A DNA stretch of 8,524 nucleotides from Gudongella sp034004165. GTDB taxonomy: Bacteria > Bacillota > Clostridia > Tissierellales > Tissierellaceae. Below, piece after piece: positions 1 to 5,799 of this stretch (positions within the stretch are counted from its first letter, which is position 1; the number at the start of each line of letters is the position of its first letter). A model generated the notes under the pieces. The model was not told the DNA's origin. It ran no database searches and was given only the letters and a program-made list of their open reading frames with translations. The translations under genes were made by a program, and so were the position numbers. The stretch spans positions 1 through 8,524 of the forward strand of contig JAVEXI010000064.1 of NCBI GenBank assembly GCA_034004165.1, written 5' to 3'.

Positions 1-2
1 AA

Positions 3-332
3 GGAAACTACAAGAAGGTTATGGCAAAGTATTCAAACCCAGTACTTTTAATAATTGATGAATGGCTTTTGTTAAAGCCAAACTCCACAGAAGAAAAAGA
101 TATCTTTGAACTTCTTCATAGAAGAAGGAAAAAGTCTTCAACACTTTTCTGCTCACAATTTAGACCTGAAGGCTGGTATGAACAGTTAGGTGGAAATGAT
201 TCACCTTTAGCAGATGCTATACTTGATCGTATAGTCCATGACTCTTACAGAATCAATATCGAGTCAATTAATCCTACAAAAGATCTTTCTATGAGGGAAG
301 TCTACGGCCTCGACAAAAGATTAAGCGAGTAA
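3..332 (+). CDS. istB: IstB-like ATPase of an IS21-family element, C-terminal part (gene starts before the window)
   Basis: This is the 3' part of an IS21-family helper ATPase, the AAA+ protein that loads the IstA transposase onto target DNA. The frame is open from the first full codon (GNYKKV precedes the first Met at base 21), so the gene continues upstream and that Met is internal. The visible part begins just before Walker B (LLIIDEW), continues through the sensor-type stretch FCSQFRPEGWYEQ and the arginine-containing ILDRIVHDSY, and ends in the usual IstB tail (MREVYGLDKRLSE). The Walker A motif would lie outside the window. It is clearly a different sequence from the second IstB (bases 1335-2099): the shared motifs align but many positions differ, so these are two distinct IS21 elements, not a duplication. 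Family assignment is firm; whether the upstream half is intact cannot be seen. Confidence 0.9.
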   Translation, partial: GNYKKVMAKYSNPVLLIIDEWLLLKPNSTEEKDIFELLHRRRKKSSTLFCSQFRPEGWYEQLGGNDSPLADAILDRIVHDSYRINIESINPTKDLSMREVYGLDKRLSE

Positions 333-344
333 AACAATGCTACA

Positions 345-397
345 TGGTATCGTGAGTCCGGACATGCGGTATCTATCCTTCTGGATTCACGGTACTA
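345..397 (+). repeat. Long hairpin just after the first istB, probable IS21 right-end structure
   Basis: Bases 345-359 (TGGTATCGTGAGTCC) pair with 383-397 (GGATTCACGGTACTA) in a 15-bp stem with three G-T wobbles and a 23-base loop. It starts 12 bases after the istB stop. There is no T-run, so it is not an obvious Rho-independent terminator. The second istB is also followed by a hairpin, and the two share the pieces GGACAT..GTATC and GGTACT. I infer that both belong to IS21 right ends. IstA-like coding resumes shortly after this hairpin, so the boundary between the two elements lies around bases 380-415. Confidence 0.5.
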
Positions 398-1342
398 ATG
401 AAGAAGAATATTCATGATAATCTCAAGACTGCTGTCATCAAGCATGGAAGGTCAGAAATTTTTCTTAACAGAACCTATCAAGAAATGGCTGAACACTACA
501 ACACAGCAGTAATCCCAGCAAGACCTGCTTCGCCAAAAGACAAGGCCAATGTCGAAGGTACTGTTGGAGTTATATCTACATGGATAGTTGCAGCTCTTAG
601 GAACCAGAAGTTCTTTTCATTCTATGATCTTAATTCGGCAATACATGAAAAACTTATTGAGTTCAATTCAAAACCCTTTCAAAAAAAGAACGGAAGCAGG
701 CTATTGGCATTTGAAAATGAGGAAAAACCATATCTTCAACCGCTACCTGCTTCACCGTATGAGATGGCCGTCTGGTCAACTGCCACCATACAACCAGATT
801 ATCTCATAACAGTGGAAAAAATCAAGTACTCGGTACCCTATGAATTCATAGGTCACAGTGTTGATATCAGAACCACAACCAAGACAATTGAAGTGTTCTT
901 TCACAACAACAGAATCGCATCCCATATCAGAAGATTTGGATTCAGTGACCCCCAAATATTGAATGAGCATATGCCAGACAACCATAAACGTTACCTTAGC
1001 TGGAACAGGGATACTTTCCTTGAATGGGCCAGCGGCATAGGAGAATCCACATCAATGGTGATGAAATGCTTGTTGAGTTCCTACAAGGTAGAAAAGCAAA
1101 GCTACAAATCTTGTGCATCTCTAATGAAACTGGCTGACAAGTACTCAGTATCAAGGATCGAGGATGCCTGCACAAGAGCTCTTTCCTACACTCCCACACC
1201 AAGTCTAAGGAGTATCCAGTCAATCCTTAAATCTGGAGTTGACCAGGTAAAAACAGAATACAGTGACTTGGCTCCTAAACCAAGTGGTAATTATGGATTC
1301 ACCCGTGGTGCTGAATACTTTGGAGGTGGAAAATATGATTAA
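398..1342 (+). CDS. istA: IS21-family transposase IstA, C-terminal remnant (N-terminal half missing)
   Basis: This 314-residue frame is the C-terminal part of an IstA DDE transposase. The second catalytic Asp is visible in DNLKTAV (D7) and the Glu in KANVEGTVG (E53), 46 residues later, with the family's ARPASPKDKA stretch just before it. The C-terminal beta-barrel-like region and the tail GGAEYFGGGKYD-type ending follow. Full IstA proteins are roughly 400-520 residues. The N-terminal helix-turn-helix and the first catalytic Asp are absent, because the IstA-like sequence only begins near base 410. The residues before D7 do not look like IstA, and an in-frame stop lies at 353-355. The ATG at 398 is therefore an accidental start and the product should be catalytically dead. 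The stop overlaps the next istB start by 8 bases, the normal istA-istB coupling. Most likely cause: insertion of the upstream IS21 element into this gene. Confidence 0.88.
   Translation: MKKNIHDNLKTAVIKHGRSEIFLNRTYQEMAEHYNTAVIPARPASPKDKANVEGTVGVISTWIVAALRNQKFFSFYDLNSAIHEKLIEFNSKPFQKKNGSRLLAFENEEKPYLQPLPASPYEMAVWSTATIQPDYLITVEKIKYSVPYEFIGHSVDIRTTTKTIEVFFHNNRIASHIRRFGFSDPQILNEHMPDNHKRYLSWNRDTFLEWASGIGESTSMVMKCLLSSYKVEKQSYKSCASLMKLADKYSVSRIEDACTRALSYTPTPSLRSIQSILKSGVDQVKTEYSDLAPKPSGNYGFTRGAEYFGGGKYD
1322..1330 (+). promoter_or_regulatory. Ribosome binding site that sets the istB start at 1335
   Basis: GGAGGTGGA sits inside the end of istA, with seven bases between GGAGGT and the ATG at 1335. 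This favours translation starting at 1335, overlapping the istA stop, and argues against the more upstream in-frame ATG at 1263, which would add 24 residues unlike IstB. Confidence 0.8.
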
Positions 1343-2099
1343 TCAATCCACCCTAGACAAACTACAAAGGATGAAGTTAAGTGCGATGGCAGATTCTTTT
1401 ACCTCTCAACTAAAGGACTCCTCCTACGAATCACTAAGCTTTGAAGATCGGTTTGGAATTGCAGTAGATGCCGAGTGGTCAAGACGCCAATCGAACAAAC
1501 TCTCAAAATTGATCAGGACTGCAGGATTCAGGTATCCCAATGCTTGTATTGAGGATATTGAATATCATCCAGACAGAAAGCTAAGCAAAACTCAGATATT
1601 ACAACTATCAACCTGTCGATATGTACATGAGGGGCACCATATCATCCTGGAAGGAGCATCAGGCAATGGTAAAACATACCTTGCATGCGCATTTGGTGTG
1701 GCAGCCTGCAAGAACTTTTTAAAGGTTCGTTACATCAGATTACCAGAGCTTCTTAATGATCTGTTAATCGCAAGAGGCGAAGGCACATACAAGAAAACGA
1801 TCAGAATTTACCAAAAAGTTGATTTGCTAATTCTCGATGAATGGCTATTAAAGCCACTTACAACCCAGGAAGCCATGGATCTGTTTGAAATCATAGAAGT
1901 CAGAACACGTAAAGGAGCTATGATATTCTGCACTCAATTCGATCCCAGAGGTTGGTATGAAAGGATAGGATCACCTGCAGATGGAACAGTCTCAGAAGCA
2001 ATCATCGACCGTATCAAGCACAACTCCTATGAGATAATGATTGATGGCAAGGAATCAATGCGTGAACGCCACGGATTAAAGAAACAGTTAACAGATTAA
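1335..2099 (+). CDS. istB: IS21-family helper ATPase IstB, complete
   Basis: This is a full-length IstB of 254 residues, the usual size. It is an AAA+ ATPase that binds DNA, selects the target and stimulates IstA. The N-terminal helical region (residues 1-100) is followed by Walker A GASGNGKT (107-114), Walker B LLILDE (164-169, continuing EWLLKPL), a sensor-like stretch IFCTQFDPRGWYER (197-210) and the IDRIKHNSYEI segment (224-234). The start at 1335 is chosen from the strong GGAGGT site and the 8-base overlap with the istA stop. All ATPase motifs look intact, so the protein may still be functional, but its own transposase partner is truncated. It could only act with an IstA supplied elsewhere. 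Confidence 0.93.
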   Translation: MINQSTLDKLQRMKLSAMADSFTSQLKDSSYESLSFEDRFGIAVDAEWSRRQSNKLSKLIRTAGFRYPNACIEDIEYHPDRKLSKTQILQLSTCRYVHEGHHIILEGASGNGKTYLACAFGVAACKNFLKVRYIRLPELLNDLLIARGEGTYKKTIRIYQKVDLLILDEWLLKPLTTQEAMDLFEIIEVRTRKGAMIFCTQFDPRGWYERIGSPADGTVSEAIIDRIKHNSYEIMIDGKESMRERHGLKKQLTD

Positions 2100-2115
2100 T
2101 TAAGCATCTATTGGC

Positions 2116-2146
2116 GGACATAGTATCACTTAGTGGTACTGTGTCC
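2116..2146 (+). repeat. Hairpin downstream of the second istB
   Basis: GGACATAGTATCAC (2116-2129) and GTGGTACTGTGTCC (2133-2146) form a 14-bp stem with two wobble positions and a three-base loop (TTA). It lies 16 bases after the istB stop. No T-run follows, so terminator function is uncertain. It resembles the hairpin after the first istB in position and in part of its sequence, and is inferred to be an IS21-end structure. Confidence 0.6.
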
Positions 2147-2159
2147 GATACAATGGACT

Positions 2160-2200
2160 TATTTCCCCGTGAGGGTGGGTCTATATTCCCGTCACAGTGG
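2160..2200 (+). repeat. Two imperfect 19-bp direct repeats, probable IS21 right-end repeats
   Basis: TATTTCCCCGTGAGGGTGG (2160-2178) and TATATTCCCGTCACAGTGG (2182-2200) match at 14 of 19 positions. IS21-family elements are known for several short repeats inside their ends, where IstA binds. The location after istB and before unrelated minus-strand sequence fits a right end. Confidence 0.45.
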
Positions 2201-2219
2201 AGTTATTGAACCGAAATAC

Positions 2220-2321
2220 TCATACGACAGGCTCTCTTTCACTGTAGAAATAAAATAAAGCTACTGCGATGAGTACTATTATAGGAATTAGAATTTTGAA
2301 GATTGTTTTTGGAGACGACAT
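2220..2321 (-). CDS. Small single-helix membrane peptide, 33 residues, possibly the truncated N-terminus of a larger protein
   Basis: An ATG at 2321 opens 33 codons. After a short polar and basic start (MSSPKTIFK), the product is one hydrophobic helix (ILIPIIVLIAVALFYFY) and ends in a charged tail (SEREPVV). This is the layout of a small membrane-anchored peptide or of the N-terminal anchor of an exported protein. A strong Shine-Dalgarno AAGGAAGG (2330-2337 read on the minus strand) lies 8 bases upstream, which is why I believe it is translated. The stop falls about where the IS21 right end is expected, so the gene may originally have been longer and been cut by the insertion. No family is recognised. 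It is convergent with the IS istB and lies downstream of, but separated by a terminator from, the SLH gene. Confidence 0.5.
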   Translation of the reverse strand: MSSPKTIFKILIPIIVLIAVALFYFYSEREPVV

Positions 2322-2329
2322 TTTGTTTA

Positions 2330-2337
2330 CCTTCCTT
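2330..2337 (-). promoter_or_regulatory. Shine-Dalgarno site for the 33-residue peptide
   Basis: AAGGAAGG on the minus strand lies 8 bases from the ATG at 2321. It is the main reason for calling such a short gene. Confidence 0.5.
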
Positions 2338-2348
2338 TTAATATTCAT

Positions 2349-2428
2349 GGGCGACCAAAGGTCGCCCCTACGATTGGGCGGTTAATTACTATATATATCG
2401 GACGACCAAAGGTCGCCCCTACGATTGG
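2349..2428. repeat. Two copies of a REP-like palindromic repeat
   Basis: An identical 26-base block occurs at 2352-2377 and 2403-2428, beginning CGACCAAAGGTCGCCCCTAC and ending GATTGG. The core is an inverted repeat: GGGCGACC-AAA-GGTCGCCC in copy 1 (2349-2367), with the outer arm one base less perfect in copy 2. Read on the minus strand, each contains CGTAGGGGCGACC. Short intergenic palindromes of this GTAGGGGCG type recur in many Firmicute genomes (from memory). They sit between the SLH terminator and the small peptide gene and are much more GC-rich than their surroundings. Role unknown; they could be non-autonomous REP or MITE-like elements. Confidence 0.8.
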
Positions 2429-2455
2429 TTGGTATAAACCCCTTAATATAAACAG

Positions 2456-2488
2456 AATAAAAGTAGTCCACCAATTAAGGTAGACTAC
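2456..2488 (-). terminator. Rho-independent terminator of the SLH protein gene
   Basis: On the minus strand GTAGTCTACC (2488-2479) pairs with GGTGGACTAC (2472-2463), a 10-bp stem with one wobble around a TTAATT loop. It is followed at once by TTTTATT (2462-2456). It begins 20 bases after the SLH stop codon at 2509. Confidence 0.85.
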
Positions 2489-2508
2489 CATGTACCTGTA
2501 AAAAATTA

Positions 2509-4005
2509 TCAGCGTCCTTTTACAGTTCCAATATCGGTTACTTGCCCACTTTTTATACTAATTCCTGTTTTAGAGGGATTGGAGCTTCCAACAATAAATA
2601 ATTCATAAGTATTAGGAGCAAGGGCAAGAGTAAAGGATCCGTCGCTTTGTATTTCTGCTTGTAGTGTCCATGCATCAGGATTATGTCTAAAGTTGGGCGG
2701 TATAGCCATTACTGTTTTTCCCGGTGATACCCCGGTCATTACACCCTTTAGAATACCTTTGTTATTATCTACTGTATATGTTTGCCCATGACTATTTGCA
2801 TTAACAGAAATTTGATCTCTTATAGGCATTTCAAAAGAAAGATGATAGCTTCCAATAGGTACTACCATGCGATAGCGACCCTGTTCATCTGTTTCTGTAC
2901 TGCTAAAACTATGGTCAATCCCCTCTTTTCTGATGTGTATAAAAATATCTTCTGCAGGAGTACCAGTAAAGGGATTCTTTACCACGCCACTTACTACAGC
3001 AGCCTGATTGGCAGCAATTATCTTGTACCTTCCATCTTCCATGGCAGGGTCCTTAAAGACATTGATACTTATCTCCACCGGCTTTTTATCATCCGATGCC
3101 AAGCTTGTATAGGTTACTATTGCTTTACCAGAAATATCGGTTCTTGTCTCCAGTTGGGATAGCTGTGCATTTCTATCATCTGTTCTATCGCTTTCATAGA
3201 CAAGTGCAGCGAAAAAAACCTCTGCCTCCTCTATTGGGTTTCCAGCTTTGTCGGTTACCTTAACGACAATTGTAGCAGTCTGTCCTCCCCCTTCAGGCAA
3301 GACTTCCGGAAATTCAACAGACATACTTATACCTTCCAATTGCTGGTCTTTAGAGTCTTCGGGCTTATCTTCAGCCCTGGCTTCCAAAAGATCTACTATC
3401 ATTGTCCCATCTGTGCGCTCTACATTATACACTGCATTTGCTGCAAATTTGGCCATTTGATCTCTTCTTATGTGGGAGTCGCTTATGTATTCAAGCCCCT
3501 CCGTAAGACCTAGTTCACCAGCTAATTGGTCGTAACCGGTGGGCCACGCTAGTCCCTCAGTCTCGTACCCAAGTATTCTTATAAGGATGGCTCCCCATTC
3601 TGCCATTTTGAGATTATCCCCTGGTCCATATTTCCCATCCCCATAGCCACCTATTATATCTTCTCTTGCTGCTAAGTTAATCCAGCCAAGAGCCCATTCG
3701 TGAGCTCCCATCCCCCCATACACATCATTAAAAGCTTGAGGCAGAGTCTTTGCCATTTCTGCATCCTGCTCATCAAATCCAGCAAGGAACATAGCCACTT
3801 TTGCGGCTTCTGCCCGAGTTAAGTTGTCATCGGGGTAAAACTGACCGTCTCCTCGTCCAGATAAAATACCCAGTTCCACCATTTGTTCTATTGCATCTTT
3901 GTGAGGATTATTATCTATGTCAGTCATTGATTCAGCATTAGCCACTACCATTGCAGTAAAAAGAACAGACAAAATTAAAAATATGGCAATTCTTCTTTTC
4001 ATCAT
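2509..4005 (-). CDS. Exported S-layer homology (SLH) domain protein with Ig-like and carboxypeptidase-regulatory-like domains
   Basis: This is a 498-residue secreted cell-surface protein. A signal peptide (basic MMKRR, hydrophobic core 6-21, AxA site ANA|E after residue 24) is followed by SLH repeats that anchor proteins to pyruvylated secondary wall polymer. SLH1 (about 28-74) carries the binding motif TRAE (residues 63-66). SLH2 (about 92-147) has the typical GYGDGKYGPGDNLKMAEW turn, but its TRAE is degraded. A third, weak repeat (about 152-195) has IRRDQMAK. An acidic linker (about 205-223) precedes a Big_1-like Ig domain (225-318, with VTDKAGNPIEEAEV and DISGKAIVTY). Two beta domains of the carboxypeptidase-regulatory type end the protein (336-412 with GVVKNPFTGTPAEDI and TDEQGRYRM; 417-496 with QSDGSFTLALAPNTYEL). 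No catalytic domain is seen. AAGGAG at 4015-4020 lies 9 bases before the first of two adjacent ATGs. The role is structural or adhesive by inference. Confidence 0.88.
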   Translation of the reverse strand: MMKRRIAIFLILSVLFTAMVVANAESMTDIDNNPHKDAIEQMVELGILSGRGDGQFYPDDNLTRAEAAKVAMFLAGFDEQDAEMAKTLPQAFNDVYGGMGAHEWALGWINLAAREDIIGGYGDGKYGPGDNLKMAEWGAILIRILGYETEGLAWPTGYDQLAGELGLTEGLEYISDSHIRRDQMAKFAANAVYNVERTDGTMIVDLLEARAEDKPEDSKDQQLEGISMSVEFPEVLPEGGGQTATIVVKVTDKAGNPIEEAEVFFAALVYESDRTDDRNAQLSQLETRTDISGKAIVTYTSLASDDKKPVEISINVFKDPAMEDGRYKIIAANQAAVVSGVVKNPFTGTPAEDIFIHIRKEGIDHSFSSTETDEQGRYRMVVPIGSYHLSFEMPIRDQISVNANSHGQTYTVDNNKGILKGVMTGVSPGKTVMAIPPNFRHNPDAWTLQAEIQSDGSFTLALAPNTYELFIVGSSNPSKTGISIKSGQVTDIGTVKGR

Positions 4006-4052
4006 AATCTTCTTCTCCTTTCAATCATACTCGCTTTAGCTCTTTACTTAAG

Positions 4053-4080
4053 TGTATCATGTTTGTCGTATGATTATCAA
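4053..4080 (-). promoter_or_regulatory. Possible promoter of the SLH gene, overlapped by an inverted repeat
   Basis: On the minus strand TTGATA (4080-4075) and GATACA (4058-4053) are spaced 16 bases apart, giving a good -35 and a poor -10. A perfect 8-bp inverted repeat, GTATGATT (4068-4075) and AATCATAC (4023-4030), brackets the -10 and the start region and could be an operator. Both readings are weak. Confidence 0.3.
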
Positions 4081-4092
4081 ATTATGAAGATA

Positions 4093-4651
4093 CTAACTAC
4101 AAAGTTTCAAGTGGAGACCTAGAAGATTATCTATAATTGCTATCACTATAATATAAGTATATAATAATTTTTCTTCTCCCAGAAATTTCGCTGCATTATT
4201 TTCTACTGTCACTATCCCACAATAGTCTACTTTAAAATTTATTACAGCCCATATAATCAACATCCTTAAAGCTTTTATAGTTTCTTCATAAGTAATATTT
4301 TCTGCATATGGATAATTATTTGAATATCGTGTCCATCTATCCTTTAATATCTCACTCGTTTCAATGGTCTTTATCGTTTCTAGGGTATCATTTAGTATAT
4401 GTGTTGTTTTCCGGTGCTCTACTGTCTTTTTTAATGCTTCAGATAATATCAGGTTGTCAAACCCTTGAGTTTTAGCCAATATTTAAATATCATAAAAGTC
4501 TCTTGGTCTATTATTTAATTCTCCTCTTTGCAATATTGTTCCATTTTTTCTGCTCAAACATATAGTTTTGTAGTTTAACTTGGGCTGATATATCTTTTTC
4601 TTTTGCTAAGTTTCTAATTATAGCCTTTAAACTTATGGCCTTTCTACTCAT
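4093..4651 (-). pseudogene. abiEii: AbiEii toxin (nucleotidyltransferase) pseudogene: core deleted, frameshifted, nonsense codon
   Basis: The intact protein would be a type IV toxin-antitoxin nucleotidyltransferase of about 280-300 residues. The N-terminus is plain: ATG at 4651, then MSRKAISLKAIIRNLAKEKD and ISAQVKLQNYMFEQ, typical of AbiEii. After residue 34 the frame runs into unrelated codons and stops at 4511-4513. In another frame, starting near 4548, the family's C-terminal part resumes: TILQRGELNNRPRDFYDI, then a TAA (4483-4485) where the family normally has Tyr in DIYIL, then ILAKTQGFDNLILSEALKKT through RWTRYSNNYPYAENITYEET. About 110-130 residues between these pieces are gone, including the KGG and DxD catalytic region. 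A TTG-started 128-codon frame (4479-4093) covers only the C-terminal remnant. The start overlaps the abiEi stop as ATGA, the usual coupling. Confidence 0.85.
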
Positions 4652-5241
4652 AGAAGTACCTCCATATAGGTATTTAATATCTTTTCAACATTAAGTTTTT
4701 TTGCATACTTCATAAGTAAAGAGTAATCTAAATTCTTTTTCTTTGCTACTCTTTTAAGGGCATCAGAAAATATTTGAATATCTATCCTGTTTCTGCTTCT
4801 TAATATATCGCAAATTGTTCTTTCCAAATTATATATATTTATGACATTCCCAAGAGATGTTTTTCCTTCTACCATACCCATTTGATGAAGTTCTTTTTTT
4901 ACGTAATAAATTTTAGATTTTTCACTTATGGCATTTACAACCTTATATCCACTTGGTACTGTTACAGCATATTCAAAGGGTGTCCTATCTGACAATTCAT
5001 GTAAGAAAAGGGCAGTTTCATGAGAATAGATTAAATTAGGGTACTTCTTTTGTAAAATAAACATTTCGTCCTCTAATAAATCAGGCAACACATAAATACC
5101 TCTGCCTATTCTTTCTATTCTACCTTCTGCCACCATTATAGATAGATAAGTCCTAGGAATTTTGTTTTTGTCTAAATTTAAACTGAGCAATGTTCCTTTC
5201 TGCTTGTCTATAATATTCTCGATTTTTTTAATATAATCCAT
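4648..5241 (-). CDS. abiEi: AbiEi antitoxin / autorepressor of the AbiE system
   Basis: This 197-residue protein is of normal AbiEi length. The N-terminal winged helix (residues 1-52, with NKIPRTYLSIMVAEGRIERI followed by GRGIYVLP) binds DNA. The C-terminal part (about 70-197) is the antitoxin domain (YSHETALFLHELSDRTPFEY, VTVPSGYK, YNLERTICDILRSRNRID, ending LNTYMEVLL). In characterised AbiE systems AbiEi represses its own operon by binding inverted repeats and blocks toxicity of AbiEii without a stable complex. I place the start at 5241, not at the more upstream in-frame ATG at 5385. MDYIKKIENIID matches the family start and GAAGGTG (5247-5253) is a fitting ribosome binding site. The extra 48 residues would be read through the operator. 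The gene looks intact although its partner toxin is destroyed, so it may now be an orphan regulator or protect against related toxins in trans. Confidence 0.9.
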   Translation of the reverse strand: MDYIKKIENIIDKQKGTLLSLNLDKNKIPRTYLSIMVAEGRIERIGRGIYVLPDLLEDEMFILQKKYPNLIYSHETALFLHELSDRTPFEYAVTVPSGYKVVNAISEKSKIYYVKKELHQMGMVEGKTSLGNVINIYNLERTICDILRSRNRIDIQIFSDALKRVAKKKNLDYSLLMKYAKKLNVEKILNTYMEVLL

Positions 5242-5254
5242 AGCTTCACCTTCT

Positions 5255-5300
5255 TTTACAAATATACTTATATTGTATTCGATATAAGTATATTTGTAAA
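5255..5300 (-). promoter_or_regulatory. Perfect 19-bp inverted repeat, probable AbiEi operator and promoter
   Basis: TTTACAAATATACTTATAT (5255-5273) and ATATAAGTATATTTGTAAA (5282-5300) are exact reverse complements separated by TGTATTCG. The inner arm ends 13 bases upstream of the abiEi start. AbiEi proteins are known to bind long inverted repeats in their own promoter. A -10-like TATACT lies within the distal arm on the minus strand, with TTCACA about 15 bases upstream as a possible -35, so a bound repressor would cover the promoter. Confidence 0.8.
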
Positions 5301-5319
5301 TATAGCCTGTGAAATAAAC

Positions 5320-5337
5320 TTTAACATATCTGTTAAA
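5320..5337. repeat. Short inverted repeat upstream of the abiEi operator
   Basis: TTTAACA and TGTTAAA flank TATC, a 7-bp perfect palindrome 20 bases upstream of the 19-bp operator repeat. It could be a secondary regulator site or chance in AT-rich DNA. Confidence 0.3.
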
Positions 5338-5385
5338 AAAATTGCCCACTCTATATTTTGAGAGCAAACAACTTTTTGTTTTCAT

Positions 5386-5799
5386 ATCGAACTTTAGTTA
5401 TTAAATAAGATCAAAATATTCAAAACAACTGATACTTAAATTTTATTTCCCAATTCCTTATTTTAAAAATTATCAACATCTTTAGTAAATGTAACACACC
5501 TTGCACAGTATTGGAAACTAAGAATTTCTACGTATCTTTCTTTTATATTCCTATTACGCACTCCGTATGCAACGATTTATCAGGGTTGATGTTTCATAGT
5601 TCCCCTACTGTATTTTTACATTTCCCTAGTATCTTGGAAATTGGAAATAAGTCCGCCAAGTATTTTATTCTCCAAATCCTTTGCGATACTTGAAATATAG
5701 ATCATCTCTAGCATATAGAAACCCATTAATTAACTTATAATAAATTAAATAAAGAACAGATAGCCAAGCAGCTATGACTTTCTAAAATCAAAAGCTTAT
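5386..5799. other. Gene-poor stretch between abiEi and the ADP-ribosylglycohydrolase gene
   Basis: No supported gene is seen here. The best minus-strand frame, 5714-5463 (84 codons), is broken by three internal stops. Its first 32 codons (5714-5616, MLEMIYISSIAKDLENK..) have no ribosome binding site. The later part (IVAYGVRNRNIKERYVEIL, then SFQYCARC) reads like protein but matches nothing I recognise. This may be the remnant of a lost gene. The plus-strand 60-codon frame at 5511 starts with TTG, lacks a ribosome binding site and looks random. Confidence 0.4.
5744..5775 (-). terminator. Weak possible terminator of the nuclease / glycohydrolase operon
   Basis: On the minus strand ATAGC (5775-5771) and GCTAT (5764-5760) form a 5-bp stem around TGCTTG, followed by the T-rich CTGTTCTTTATTT. 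The stem is short, so this is only a candidate. It lies 25 bases beyond the stop at 5800. Confidence 0.25.

Larger units (their letters stand above)
398..2210 (+). mobile_element. IS21-family insertion sequence, 5'-truncated or interrupted
   Basis: A truncated istA and a complete istB are followed by a hairpin (2116-2146) and imperfect terminal-type repeats (2160-2200). The right boundary is estimated at about 2200-2220, because plausible non-IS sequence (a small minus-strand ORF with a good ribosome binding site) begins there. The left end is not adjacent: the preceding sequence is the tail of a different IS21 element. No target-site duplication can be identified without the left end. Confidence 0.75.

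Noticed and set aside
588..1223. Open frames of 69-75 codons at 588-809 (+), 776-985 (-) and 996-1223 (-)
   Set aside because: They lie inside the clearly IstA-like frame, have no ribosome binding sites and no recognisable protein features.
1263..1334. Upstream ATG at 1263 as the istB start
   Set aside because: It would overlap istA by 80 bases and add 24 residues unlike IstB. The ATG at 1335 has a strong GGAGGT site.
2349..2428. CRISPR repeats
   Set aside because: Only two copies with a 25-base gap. The unit is a simple palindrome of the REP type.
2782..3460. Plus-strand frames at 2782-3162 and 3248-3460
   Set aside because: Antisense shadows of the SLH protein gene, whose domains are unmistakable on the minus strand.
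5242..5385. 48-residue N-terminal extension of AbiEi from the ATG at 5385
   Set aside because: It would be translated through the 19-bp operator palindrome. The family start and a ribosome binding site point to 5241.
5511..5693. Plus-strand 60-codon frame
   Set aside because: TTG start, no ribosome binding site, no recognisable features, unusual composition.
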